In this document: positions 16,236 to 25,418 of the stretch, piece by piece
How positions within the stretch are numbered: the stretch's first letter is position 1
Layout of the letters: the number at the start of each line of letters is the position of its first letter
Origin: Nostoc sp. CHAB 5824
GTDB lineage: Bacteria; Cyanobacteriota; Cyanobacteriia; Cyanobacteriales; Nostocaceae
NCBI RefSeq assembly: GCF_020829665.1
Contig: NZ_JAIVFT010000025.1
Coordinates: forward strand, 32,580 to 96,579
Reading direction: 5' to 3'
DNA length: 64,000 nt
Translations under genes and position numbers: made by a program
The notes under the pieces: model-generated
Databases searched by the model: none
Seen by the model: only the letters and a program-made list of their open reading frames with translations
What the model was told of the DNA's origin: nothing

Positions 16236-17342
16236 TCAAATGCTAATATTTGTGTGCATTTGTGGTTTAAAGTCTCGTTGGAGAGCCGTTCTGTTTAAAG
16301 GCTGGATAAAAGTGTTAATTTTTTCTGCAAAAAAGCTTTGAGTGTTTTCAAATTCTTGAATTAATGCGTCTCTATCTTTCCTTGCTACTAGTCTCGCCAG
16401 ACGGCTGTAAGTATTAGCTAAAAAGTTAATTGTATTACACCTTTCTTCTGTAGCTAGCATAATATCAACGCATAAATTAGGATTTTGCAAAAACAAGCGT
16501 TTAACAATGTCAATTTCTTGACGATAGTTAGGAGTTGACATTGTTAAGCTCTGCTCTATGTCTACTCTTGCTTGTGCTAAGAAAACGCCAAGACTAAATC
16601 TACAAAAATGCTGCGTCGCTTGAATAATTACCATCATTTGATCGTGTTCTTCAGGCGTGCAAACAATTAACTCTCCGCCTTGACTTTTGATAAAGTCTAA
16701 TAACCATTGAAATGAATTATCGTTTCGACCTGGACACACCACCACCTTTTGTCCTAAAAACGATTTGATATTTGGTCCGAACATTGGATGTAAACCTATG
16801 ACCGGGCCTGAATGGTGTTCCAGCATCGCTTGAGTTGGCTGAGTCTTTAGGCTCGTGATGTCACACAAAGCCGTATTTGGGGCAAGGTATTTAGCTGCAC
16901 GTTTGATAACATTAACTGTATGTTCAATGGGAACACTTACTAATACTAATTCTGCCTGACTTAACAATTGCTCTGCGTATTGCCAATCTTCATGTTCGAG
17001 AACGCTAACATTATGACCTATTAGCGAAAACTGCTCTTTAAATAATCTTCCCATCCTGCCGCGTCCACCGATGATGGTAATTTGTCGGGGAGTGACATGA
17101 TTTGTTACAGATTTAGGAATCAGAGTAGCATGACAACTATTTACTAGACTTGCCCAAACAGACTCAGGAATACCAGCTTGAGCGAGTAGGGGAGCCACAT
17201 CAGCCAGTTGTTCATCTAAAGAAGGAAGTTCTGATGCTGCTAATAATGATATGCGATCGCTAAGTAGCGCGATCAAGCTTTGGTCAGTTTTTTTAAGCTG
17301 ATCTGAATAAGAGGATTTCAAAGGCATTTTTCCCGTCCCCAA
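16236..17342 (-). CDS. tyrA: Prephenate dehydrogenase with chorismate-mutase-like N-terminus (T-protein type)
   Basis: 368 residues. The dehydrogenase oxidatively decarboxylates prephenate to p-hydroxyphenylpyruvate, the second building block of scytonemin. The NAD-binding motif is IIGGRGRMGRLF (about residue 90). DITSLK, GLHPMFGP and EEHDQMM follow, all as in enteric TyrA. Residues 10-40 (DQLKKTDQSLIALLSDRISL) match the first helix of AroQ chorismate mutases, but the rest of that domain is short and divergent, so mutase activity is doubtful. It is 3 bp from the upstream glycosyltransferase gene. Confidence 0.92.
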   Translation of the reverse strand: MGTGKMPLKSSYSDQLKKTDQSLIALLSDRISLLAASELPSLDEQLADVAPLLAQAGIPESVWASLVNSCHATLIPKSVTNHVTPRQITIIGGRGRMGRLFKEQFSLIGHNVSVLEHEDWQYAEQLLSQAELVLVSVPIEHTVNVIKRAAKYLAPNTALCDITSLKTQPTQAMLEHHSGPVIGLHPMFGPNIKSFLGQKVVVCPGRNDNSFQWLLDFIKSQGGELIVCTPEEHDQMMVIIQATQHFCRFSLGVFLAQARVDIEQSLTMSTPNYRQEIDIVKRLFLQNPNLCVDIMLATEERCNTINFLANTYSRLARLVARKDRDALIQEFENTQSFFAEKINTFIQPLNRTALQRDFKPQMHTNISI

Positions 17343-17345
17343 TTT

Positions 17346-18635
17346 TCAAATATCAACAAGTGATTTCTTAGAACTCATTTCAGGCAACATATCCAAAGTT
17401 GTCGCTTGTTTGGAAATCACATCAGAAAATAACTCTTCATACTGATCTAGCGCTTGCTCAAAAGAATAATTCTCTACCGCAAACTTTCTTCCTTTGCAGC
17501 TTAATTGCGCTGCTAATTCCGGCTGATTATATAAATCCAATACCGCACTTGCCAAAGCATCTGCTGACTCTGGCTCAACGATAACGCCGCCACCGCTTTC
17601 TTTGATTGCTTTTGCAGCAGTACCAGCGGCGGGAACTGAACCCACAATTGGGCGACCACTGGCTAACAGCAGTGGTATTTTAGAAGGCATATTGAAAGAA
17701 ATTACATTGCTCTTTTGCACAATCAACCCGACATCAGCGGCTGCTAACATTTGCGGTAGTTTTTCTCGCGGTTGCAATGGTAGCAGCAAAACGTTATCTG
17801 CACCACAAGCAAGACAATGTTTTTGTAACCTTTCGAGAGCTTGAGATTCGCCGGCAATGACAAAAACAATTTCTTTTAGATGACGCAAGCGAACTGCTGC
17901 TTCTATGACTGTCTCCAAACCTTGCGTGAGAGCAATGTTGCCTGAATAAAGGACTACAAATTTACCATCAAGTTGATGGGTAGCTCTCCAGGAGTTATTC
18001 TCCTTCGGTAAAGGGCGGATAAAATTTAGATTTACCCAATTTGGAATGCGGGTAATTTTATTAGCAGGTACACCTTTATTGATTAAATTATCTACAAAGC
18101 CATCGGCAATCACGCTAATGGTATGTGCTGTTCGGTAGGCAAATTTTTCTAAAGCTTCCAGAGCTTGAATCATCAACTTATTTTTAATTAGCCCAACACG
18201 CACCGCAGCTTCCGGGAGGATATCTTGCACGTTCAGCACTACTGGGCAATTGTATAGCCAAGCTATTAAGGTTGCAGGTAAACAAACTAGTAACGGCGGC
18301 ACTGTTAAGAGAATTACATCAGGTCGCTCGCCCTTAAGAGCTTGTGGCAAACTCGTAAATACAAAGCTCAACTCTAGCAGTAGCCTGTCTATAAGGTTAG
18401 GTTTGGACTTAATCCGCAGGTAACTACGCTGAATTTTGACACCATTTTTTTGTTCAGTAACGTATAACTTGCCTCGATACCCATCGTAAATCTGACGCTG
18501 AGGATAGTTAGGCATACCTGTGATTACCCGCACTTGGTGCCCTCGCTTCACCAGCCCTTCTGCTAGTTCAGTCATCAAAGGTGCAATACCAATTGGCTCT
18601 GGATGATAATTGTATGAATAAATCAGAATTTGCAT
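17346..18635 (-). CDS. GT4-family glycosyltransferase of the scytonemin locus
   Basis: 429 residues, GT-B fold. The N-terminal half has SYNYHPEPIGIAP and TGMPNYPQ, as in WcaI-like enzymes. The C-terminal half has VLYSGNIALTQGLE, LLLPLQPREKLPQMLAAADVG and the donor site ASGRPIVGSVPAAGTAA. It should transfer a sugar from a nucleotide-sugar donor. In N. punctiforme a glycosyltransferase occupies the same position. Scytonemin itself carries no sugar, so it may decorate an intermediate, a carrier or the sheath polysaccharide. Confidence 0.88.
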   Translation of the reverse strand: MQILIYSYNYHPEPIGIAPLMTELAEGLVKRGHQVRVITGMPNYPQRQIYDGYRGKLYVTEQKNGVKIQRSYLRIKSKPNLIDRLLLELSFVFTSLPQALKGERPDVILLTVPPLLVCLPATLIAWLYNCPVVLNVQDILPEAAVRVGLIKNKLMIQALEALEKFAYRTAHTISVIADGFVDNLINKGVPANKITRIPNWVNLNFIRPLPKENNSWRATHQLDGKFVVLYSGNIALTQGLETVIEAAVRLRHLKEIVFVIAGESQALERLQKHCLACGADNVLLLPLQPREKLPQMLAAADVGLIVQKSNVISFNMPSKIPLLLASGRPIVGSVPAAGTAAKAIKESGGGVIVEPESADALASAVLDLYNQPELAAQLSCKGRKFAVENYSFEQALDQYEELFSDVISKQATTLDMLPEMSSKKSLVDI

Positions 18636-18868
18636 GAACTTTTAATGTCCTGAAAGCACCTTGATAATGTTGGCTTTGTTGTGTTATCCAGTTTTTATCT
18701 CCCTTGTTCCGCATTCAATAACCTGAAATTTTCGTAGCGTGTGTTAACGCCGAGAGTACGACACCAAATTTATTGAAATGGTGCGTTAGCCAAGGGCATA
18801 ACGCACCCTACGAAACTTTTTAATTACGAATTACGTTAGCGTAGCGGGGCATAGCCCATTACGAATTA
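18636..18868. repeat. scyF-glycosyltransferase gap with palindromic repeats
   Basis: TCGTAGCGTGTGTTAACGC with AACGCACCCTACGA, and TTACGAATTACG with GGGCATAGCCCATTACGAATTA, form imperfect inverted repeats (about 18733-18866). They would fold in the transcript after scyF. Confidence 0.5.
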
Positions 18869-20065
18869 CTAATTATTTTGCAGTTCCTTCTCTAAACTGA
18901 AGACTGACTTTTGTTGTCCACGTTTCCGCAATGTGATGGTAGCAGCCCCAAGTCCGAGCAATGCTAAACCCAATGCTGAACTAGGTTCAGGTACTTGAGT
19001 TCTACCTTCTACGTTTAACACTTGAACGCGACCTTGGAAGAAATCGCCCACATAAAGCTGGCCATCTTTGTAGCTTGTGCCACCCGTCCAGTTAAATCTG
19101 CCTGGTGTGAGGTCAAGGGGATTGCCAAAAGGAGGACCAGTTAATGCTGGAGGCGGTACAGGGTTACCTGACGCATCGCGGGCATTTTCACCGAAGGAAG
19201 TCAAGAAGTTACCGTTTTTATCAAACACCTGTACGCGGCTGTTGATAGAATCAGCTACATAAACATTCTCTTCTTCGTCCACTTCGATGCCAATTGGCTG
19301 AAGAAGCTGTCCAGGTCCGCTACCTGCTGAACCAAATGCCAACAGAGGGTTACCATTTGGATCGAGTACTTGAACGCGGTTGTTATACTGGTCAGCGACA
19401 AAAATATTTCCACTAACTGGGGAAATTCTTACACCTGCTACACCTTGGAATTGCCCAGGTGCAGTGCCAACAGTGCCACCAATAACACCAATTTGCTGTC
19501 CGTCAGGTGTGAATTTAAGGATTCTTTCGCCGTTAAAATCACCAACGTATAGGTTGCCAGTTTTGTCAAATGTCACACCAGATGGTCCAAAAAACAATCT
19601 ACCCTCTATGAGAGGGGTAAATTGTCCATTTGCAAAGGATCTAATAAAGTTACCCTGAGAATCGAATTGATTCACGCGGTTGTTGTAAACATCACCTGCA
19701 TACAGATCCCCTGTTACTGGATTAAAGTCTACAGTTGTTGGCTCGTCAAACTGTCCGGGTCCTGTACCGCCGGAGCCAATTGCTCCAATATACTGACCGC
19801 TTGGACTAAACTTTTCAATTTTGTTACCGAGGTTGTAGTTAGAAGTACCATCCGCCGGGTTAATACCGCGTCCGTTAGCGATGAGGGTATTCCCTTGGCT
19901 ATCCACCGCTATCCCTTGGGGAACAAACAGTTCTCCAGGGCCGAAGCCAGGACTACCGATACTTCTGTCGTAAGTTAATGTTACAGCCTTGGCTTGGGCT
20001 ACTGTTGCCAAAACCATAAATCCAGTACCGAGAATGGCGATTGAGAAATTTTTGACTAATCCCAT
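18869..20065 (-). CDS. scyF: NHL-repeat beta-propeller protein with PEP-CTERM tail
   Basis: 398 residues. A signal peptide (ILGTGFMVLATVAQAKA) is followed by about six NHL repeats, each with GxGPGQF, then xPxGVxVDxxGNxYVAD, then NNRVQVFDxxGN (about 35-340). Near the end is VPEPSSALGLALLGLGA plus RKRGQQK, a PEP-CTERM sorting signal. It is a secreted scaffold or binding protein rather than a recognisable enzyme. Its precise role in scytonemin assembly is not known to me. The three propeller-like proteins scyD, scyE and scyF are adjacent. Confidence 0.92.
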   Translation of the reverse strand: MGLVKNFSIAILGTGFMVLATVAQAKAVTLTYDRSIGSPGFGPGELFVPQGIAVDSQGNTLIANGRGINPADGTSNYNLGNKIEKFSPSGQYIGAIGSGGTGPGQFDEPTTVDFNPVTGDLYAGDVYNNRVNQFDSQGNFIRSFANGQFTPLIEGRLFFGPSGVTFDKTGNLYVGDFNGERILKFTPDGQQIGVIGGTVGTAPGQFQGVAGVRISPVSGNIFVADQYNNRVQVLDPNGNPLLAFGSAGSGPGQLLQPIGIEVDEEENVYVADSINSRVQVFDKNGNFLTSFGENARDASGNPVPPPALTGPPFGNPLDLTPGRFNWTGGTSYKDGQLYVGDFFQGRVQVLNVEGRTQVPEPSSALGLALLGLGAATITLRKRGQQKSVFSLEKELQNN

Positions 20066-20242
20066 AAGTTTGAAGTCCTGGTTGTAGGAGTGTATACTCT
20101 TTCCTAGACTAATATTCGTTCCCAGTCCTAGTTCGGGAACCCTAATATTCGGGCTGCTGCCTCCTGTTTGAAATGCAACTTTCTGTGTGAGGCAGCAGCC
20201 TATTTTCTAACCATTACTTGACTGAGTCAAGGTTTTGAGGAA
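20066..20242. promoter_or_regulatory. scyE-scyF gap with two hairpins and a direct repeat
   Basis: GGCTGCTGCCTC (20152-20163) and GAGGCAGCAGCC (20189-20200) pair perfectly over 12 bp. GTTCCC and GGGAAC make a smaller hairpin beside CTAATATTCG, which occurs twice (20109-20118 and 20142-20151). No T-run follows on the minus strand, so an RNA-stability or processing element fits better than a full terminator. Confidence 0.5.
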
Positions 20243-21649
20243 TTAGACTATCTCTGCTTCGGGTAGCAACTCTTCACCCAACTTGTGTTGGCGTTTGCGC
20301 TTGGCGAAAGCACCAGTTGCGCCTACGCTAGCAAGTGCTAATAAGCCAAGTATTGAAGTAGGTTCAGGGACTTTTTCGGCAACGATACCATCCACCCGAA
20401 CAATCTGCCCGTTTTCTGGGCCGACACCACGGTTGGTAATATAAATCTTGCCGTCAGGGCCAATATCTATTCCATCAGCTGAATCTAATCCTTCACCTGC
20501 TGCAACTAGTATTGTGCGAGTACCATCAGGAGCAACTTCGATCAGAGAACCAGGTAGATTTGTGATGTCACCGTTTAACTGGGACTTGTCACTGAACTGT
20601 AAGACCAGCAAATTGCCTTTCTCATCAAAAGTTAGGTCGGTGATGTGCGTAAACCCATCTAGAAAAACCTCTGGCTTTCCATCCTCGCCAATGCGGAAAA
20701 TCCGTGATTGATCTTCTGGATAAGGAAAGCCCGTATATTCACCAACGTAGAAAGCTCCATCGGGACCAATTGCGCCACCTGTTGGTACTGATTGAATCGC
20801 TACTTTTCCTCCAGGAAGTTGTTCTAGTAGCCCTGGAAGTAATTCTACTAGGTCTGGAGGTAACTCTTGCCCTGGTGGCGCAGATGGCAACACTGAGGCA
20901 CTAGCGATTTTCTTAGGAATTGCGATCGCTTCAGAGCCACTGCCATCAAGTTTAATTTTGTAAGCAGCGTTTCCACCTCCATCAACGACATAAGCAGTAT
21001 CGCCACCGATAGTCAGATCGTAGGGATTGGTAACTACATCTTGACCATCTGGATTGTTGATAATTTCATACTTGCCAAAGTCGAAAAGACTGTTGAGAGA
21101 GCCGGTATTCAGGTCAACTTTGTATAGTTGTGCTAACTTCGAGGCATTCAAAACTTTATCGGGTGCGGATGGCGGGAAAACCTTAATTTGCGTTTCTGGG
21201 ATAGGGTATTTAGAACCAAGTTCAAGTGTTTCTTTATCGCGGTTTCCAGGATATCCAGCAAACCCAGTTAAAAGATAAGCATTTCCCAAAGAGTCGAATT
21301 GCAGGTCTTGAATACCAGCTCCTTGGTTGCCGGAGGGTTGTTCTGCGACAGACTGAAAGTTAGTGAGTAAACGCGTTTTGGTACCGTCTGGTGAAACTTT
21401 AACGAGTGAACCAGTATTGCCTACACAAAGAGGCTGAAATATTGTACTTGGAGATGGCTGGCAATTCCCGTTTCCTCCTATACCTGGTTCTGCCACGTAT
21501 AGACTTCCATCAGAGCCAAAGCTAGCACCCCGTGCATTACTGATTCCATCGACAATAGTTGTTAGTGTTGCAGCTTGTGCAGATGCTGTTCCACAAATGG
21601 CAGCAAAACAAAATGTAACAGATGTAAGAGCAAATGACTTGAGTTTCAT
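20243..21649 (-). CDS. scyE: ScyD/ScyE-family secreted propeller protein with PEP-CTERM tail
   Basis: 468 residues. Signal peptide (SFALTSVTFCFAAICGTASAQAA), then a beta-propeller-like body opening with ISNARGASFGSDGSLYVAEPG and repeated GPDGxxYV and TDLTFDEKGNLLVLQF strands. The end is VPEPTSILGLLALASVGA followed by KRKRQHK, a PEP-CTERM signal. It is a clear paralogue of scyD. The family is named from this locus and is predicted periplasmic. The catalytic role is unproven. Confidence 0.92.
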   Translation of the reverse strand: MKLKSFALTSVTFCFAAICGTASAQAATLTTIVDGISNARGASFGSDGSLYVAEPGIGGNGNCQPSPSTIFQPLCVGNTGSLVKVSPDGTKTRLLTNFQSVAEQPSGNQGAGIQDLQFDSLGNAYLLTGFAGYPGNRDKETLELGSKYPIPETQIKVFPPSAPDKVLNASKLAQLYKVDLNTGSLNSLFDFGKYEIINNPDGQDVVTNPYDLTIGGDTAYVVDGGGNAAYKIKLDGSGSEAIAIPKKIASASVLPSAPPGQELPPDLVELLPGLLEQLPGGKVAIQSVPTGGAIGPDGAFYVGEYTGFPYPEDQSRIFRIGEDGKPEVFLDGFTHITDLTFDEKGNLLVLQFSDKSQLNGDITNLPGSLIEVAPDGTRTILVAAGEGLDSADGIDIGPDGKIYITNRGVGPENGQIVRVDGIVAEKVPEPTSILGLLALASVGATGAFAKRKRQHKLGEELLPEAEIV

Positions 21650-21746
21650 ACCTTTGAAGATTGAGAGTTAAATAAGTGGAAACTTTTATGGTTTTAAAGA
21701 CAACGAATCCCAGTCTTTGAAGAACGCAGGATTGGTTTGAAACTCT

Positions 21747-23033
21747 TTACTTGAGCGCCACGGCTCCATTTATGGGAGGTTTGGTAGCTCTCTTCTTGTG
21801 CAACCAACCAATGCCCAAAGCGCCGATGGCTAATACACCTAAAACAGAACTCGGTTCAGGTACAGACTTGATATTTTCAATTCTGAGAACTTGTCCAAGT
21901 CCAGGGCGATCGCCTCGGTTTGTGACGTATACTGCACCATCAGAACCAATAGTCAGGGCGCTAGGTGACTCTAATCCATTGCCACTCAGAAGAGTTGTGC
22001 GTGTCTTATCGGTAGCTATTTTGATGACAGAACCATCAAAATCACCCTTCCAAGCTGACTGATTGGCGTACTGCAAAGCATACAAATTGCCCTCAGGATC
22101 AAATTCCAAGTCTGTGAGTTGGGTAAAACCATCGGCATATACTGTTGGCTTGCCATCAGCACCGACTTTGTAGATTTTTGCCCCACCTTCTGGGAAAGGA
22201 AAACCCGTAAATTGGCTGACATAATAAGCGCCGTCAGGGCCTTTTGTCACACTTGAAGGTACTGGTTGAGTTGCAAACTGCGATCGCACCACTTCACCAG
22301 ATGGCACCTGTGCTGGTTCATTGGATGGTGTACCGGAGGGTGGAAAGACTGGATTAGTCAATACGTCTTGGGGAAACGCAACTATCGACTGCAAATTACT
22401 GCTCTCAGTGTTAACACTTAGTAAGTCGTTTGCACCTGCATCAACTGCAACTAAATTATTGCCATCGATTACAAAACCCAAGGGATTGCTACCGACATCA
22501 CCGCCATCGGGATTGTTGGTGAGTTCATAGTTAGCTAAATCAGCAACACTCGTCCAGGAATTGGTATTAAAATCGGGAGCGATGATTTTACCGAGGTCAG
22601 TGTTACCTAAATTGCGATCGCGAAAGGCTGGATTAGCGCCATACCCAATCAGAACATAAGGTTTACCTTTAGCATCAAATTGGATGTCACGAGGGCCAGC
22701 GCCTCCAGTACCATCTGGTAATGCTAAGGAAGGAAGTCCTGTAAGTATGCGCTCGGTCTTACCATTCTCAATTTTGGTAACTGCGCCACTTGTGCCATAG
22801 CATAAAGAATCGCCTTGACCGCTTGGTGGTGGAACACAAGCTCCACTTCCCCCGATTCCCGCCTCGGTAACATAGAGATTACCATCAGGGCCAAAACTCA
22901 TACCGCCGGCATTATATAGACCGTCGGCGATTACCGAAAATGATGCGGCTGAAGCAGCTTTCATTCCAGAAAAAGCGGCAACACAAAAAGTGAGGAAAGT
23001 AATAGTAAGTTGTTTCAGTTTCATGTGTTGCAA
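21747..23033 (-). CDS. scyD: ScyD/ScyE-family secreted propeller protein with PEP-CTERM tail
   Basis: 428 residues. N-terminal signal peptide (LTITFLTFCVAAFSGMKAASA), then LYNAGGMSFGPDGNLYVTEAG, SVTKGPDGAYYVSQFTGFPF and LTDLEFDPEGNLYALQY, each with a direct counterpart in scyE. The C-terminus is VPEPSSVLGVLAIGALGIGW plus HKKR, a PEP-CTERM tail. It is probably exported and recognised by an exosortase system. It lies 21 bp after scyC. Confidence 0.92.
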   Translation of the reverse strand: MQHMKLKQLTITFLTFCVAAFSGMKAASAASFSVIADGLYNAGGMSFGPDGNLYVTEAGIGGSGACVPPPSGQGDSLCYGTSGAVTKIENGKTERILTGLPSLALPDGTGGAGPRDIQFDAKGKPYVLIGYGANPAFRDRNLGNTDLGKIIAPDFNTNSWTSVADLANYELTNNPDGGDVGSNPLGFVIDGNNLVAVDAGANDLLSVNTESSNLQSIVAFPQDVLTNPVFPPSGTPSNEPAQVPSGEVVRSQFATQPVPSSVTKGPDGAYYVSQFTGFPFPEGGAKIYKVGADGKPTVYADGFTQLTDLEFDPEGNLYALQYANQSAWKGDFDGSVIKIATDKTRTTLLSGNGLESPSALTIGSDGAVYVTNRGDRPGLGQVLRIENIKSVPEPSSVLGVLAIGALGIGWLHKKRATKPPINGAVALK

Positions 23034-23054
23034 TGTTGCTTTTTAGTCCTTTAA

Positions 23055-24026
23055 CTAGTTACTAGCCACTAGTGGCTCTGGAGTTTTTGGTAGATAGCTC
23101 ATTCCCCGGTCAAATGATTGGAGGTTGCCAGCTTTGGCTTCGAGTAAACGTTTGATGTTCATGCTCTCAGCGCCAAAGTCTTCAATCTGAAGTTTGCCGT
23201 GGGTAACAGTTCCATCTGTTTTCCAGAATGTGATTCGATGCAGAATAAAACCAGAAGCTTCTGGATCTGCAAAAGCATAAGCGGTTGGAATAAGTAACGC
23301 TACAGAACGCTGATAATATTCGTAGTCTGGATAAAAGTGTTCTTGTTCAAGCAAGTAGTATTTACTCAGACTATGAACTCGCACAGAAACTTTTACTTTC
23401 TGGTCATATTCATCTTTGAATTCACCTGATTCCAGACCAATCTCGCCATTTGGCCGCAATAAATGCGCCCACTCATCTATGTTTTTTAAGTCTTTTAAGT
23501 ATTCAATGCCAAGCTCAATTGGGGCATCAACATAAATAGTGTCTGTATCGATAAAGTGGCTTCCTTTAGCTGCTGAAGTCAGACCAGCTTTGCGTTCCAA
23601 GTTACCTTTGAGAGAACGACATTCAGAAGTGTGTACCGTGTGAATTCCCTGCATAATCATCTGAGTCTGCCGTTTTGGATCGACAAAGCTCAACCAGTGA
23701 AAGTACACGCCTTTTTCATCTGTTCCCGGCTCGATGTAGTCGGTGGGAAACAACAAAACAGGGTAAACTTGATAATATTTTTGATACTCTAACCCGCAGT
23801 GCCACTCAATGCCGTAAAAAAGTGGGTTTTCTAGTTTTTTAACATGATAGTAAAGATTTTTGTGATAACCGGATGCTGTTCCAAGCCAGGTATCTTCATC
23901 AATTTGCTCTTTCATCCGGCTATAAAGCGTCCATTCGTCTAAGTTCTTTAAACTACAAAGATACTCAAAGGCGCTTTTTGGTGAAGTAGCAATGTAAGCT
24001 GATGTCGCAAAGGTATTTTTTTCCAC
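23055..24026 (-). CDS. scyC: ScyC, cyclase of scytonemin monomer synthesis
   Basis: 323 residues, no signal peptide. In N. punctiforme ScyC cyclises and decarboxylates the ScyA product to give the tricyclic ketone monomer. The protein is an internal duplication. Residues ~10-149 and ~163-300 each contain EYLxxLKNxDEW, a central YYQxxxxLLxPTxY segment and an end of the form LxxKAG, suggesting two SRPBCC-like units. It lies 25 bp after scyB and 21 bp before scyD, consistent with one transcript. Confidence 0.93.
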   Translation of the reverse strand: MEKNTFATSAYIATSPKSAFEYLCSLKNLDEWTLYSRMKEQIDEDTWLGTASGYHKNLYYHVKKLENPLFYGIEWHCGLEYQKYYQVYPVLLFPTDYIEPGTDEKGVYFHWLSFVDPKRQTQMIMQGIHTVHTSECRSLKGNLERKAGLTSAAKGSHFIDTDTIYVDAPIELGIEYLKDLKNIDEWAHLLRPNGEIGLESGEFKDEYDQKVKVSVRVHSLSKYYLLEQEHFYPDYEYYQRSVALLIPTAYAFADPEASGFILHRITFWKTDGTVTHGKLQIEDFGAESMNIKRLLEAKAGNLQSFDRGMSYLPKTPEPLVASN

Positions 24027-24051
24027 TTTTCACTCCTTAAGATAATAACAA

Positions 24052-25119
24052 TTAAGCGGCGATCGCCTTAGTCTTGTTTCGTTTACTGTTCTGAATGCGG
24101 TCTTCTGCTAATCGCTTTGCAGCATCGTTGGTAGTAATTTCCTGCTGTTTAGAAATATTAAAAATTGCTAGTAGTGTGTCATAAATGTTATGCACTTGCT
24201 TGAAGGCTTTTTCTTCGTCATAGCCAATCATTTCGTTGTAAACATTGATTAGCCCGCCGGCATTAATTACATAATCAGGGCTGTAAAGAATCCCTTTTTT
24301 GGCAAGCATTTGACTATGTAGTTGCTCATTCTCCAACTGATTATTAGCCGCACCAGCAATAATAGAAGCTTTTAAGAAAGGAATTGTATGACTATTAAGA
24401 ATTCCTCCTAAAGCGCAAGGAGCAAAGATATCTACATCAAGAGAGTAAATTTCGGTGGGTTCTACAATAGTTGCGCCAAAAAGCCGTTTTGCCTCTTCTG
24501 CTTTTCCTGGGTCTACATCGCTAACAAAAAGCTTGACATCATGTTCATGTAGGTGACGGCAGAGGTTTTTACCTACATTTCCTAGACCTTGAACAGCAAC
24601 TTTCATGCCATCAAGTCTTTTGCTTTGCCAACGAGACTCTACAGCAGCTTTAATTCCTAGAAAAACTCCTAGTGATGTTATGGGAGCAGGCCCGCCAGAC
24701 TTTTCTGATACCCCAACAACATGTTTAGTTTCTTGACTAATTGTCCGCACATCATCAGGGGTAATGTTGACATCTTGTCCGGTAATGAAACGCCCATTCA
24801 GACTATCAACAAAACGTCCGTAAGCTCTCAACAGATCATCTGTTTTATTTTCAGGATTAGCGATAATTACTGCTTTTCCGCCACCAGCTGGAATGTTGGC
24901 ACAGGCAGCTTTATATGTCATACCACGACTCAGACGAAGTGCGTCTTTTAAAGCAGCTTCTTCGTTGACATAAGGTAAAAGTCTTGTAGCTCCCATCGCT
25001 GGGCCCAAAGTTGTGTCATGGATAGCAATAATTGCCTTAATTTCAGGATTTTTACCATGACAAAAGAGAACTTGTTCGTGACCCATTTCTCTAACAGTTT
25101 CAAATAGTAGCATTTTCAC
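24052..25119 (-). CDS. scyB: ScyB, tryptophan dehydrogenase of the Glu/Leu/Phe/Val family
   Basis: 355 residues. ScyB oxidatively deaminates L-tryptophan to indole-3-pyruvate with NAD+. The amino-acid domain shows GPAMGATRLLPY and the catalytic-Lys segment MTYKAACANIPAGGGKAV. The NAD domain shows VAVQGLGNVGKNLC and a late NAAGGLINVYNE-like region (INAGGLINVYNE). Length equals that of leucine dehydrogenases. It is separated from scyA by 299 bp with no clear element. Confidence 0.95.
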   Translation of the reverse strand: MKMLLFETVREMGHEQVLFCHGKNPEIKAIIAIHDTTLGPAMGATRLLPYVNEEAALKDALRLSRGMTYKAACANIPAGGGKAVIIANPENKTDDLLRAYGRFVDSLNGRFITGQDVNITPDDVRTISQETKHVVGVSEKSGGPAPITSLGVFLGIKAAVESRWQSKRLDGMKVAVQGLGNVGKNLCRHLHEHDVKLFVSDVDPGKAEEAKRLFGATIVEPTEIYSLDVDIFAPCALGGILNSHTIPFLKASIIAGAANNQLENEQLHSQMLAKKGILYSPDYVINAGGLINVYNEMIGYDEEKAFKQVHNIYDTLLAIFNISKQQEITTNDAAKRLAEDRIQNSKRNKTKAIAA

Positions 25120-25418
25120 CTCTCGATATTGTTTGGAATTGGTTAGAGAAAGTAATGACCATTACAAAATGTAAAGATATAGACACAAAAACCCTCTCGA
25201 ATATTAATATTGGATGAAGTTAGAAAAAACTTAGTGTTCAGAAAATCAAAAATTCCAGTTGGTTGGGTATAGTTTTTGGCTGGAATAAAGTTTTTGTCGA
25301 CTTCTAAATTCATCCTTTGTTTTTTGCTGAATGAATGAATTCAAGCTGGATTGTAAAGTCCGTCTTGTTGAGGTATTTTAGTGCCTATAACAATTGAAGG
25401 AAATTCCAGCTTTTAAAG

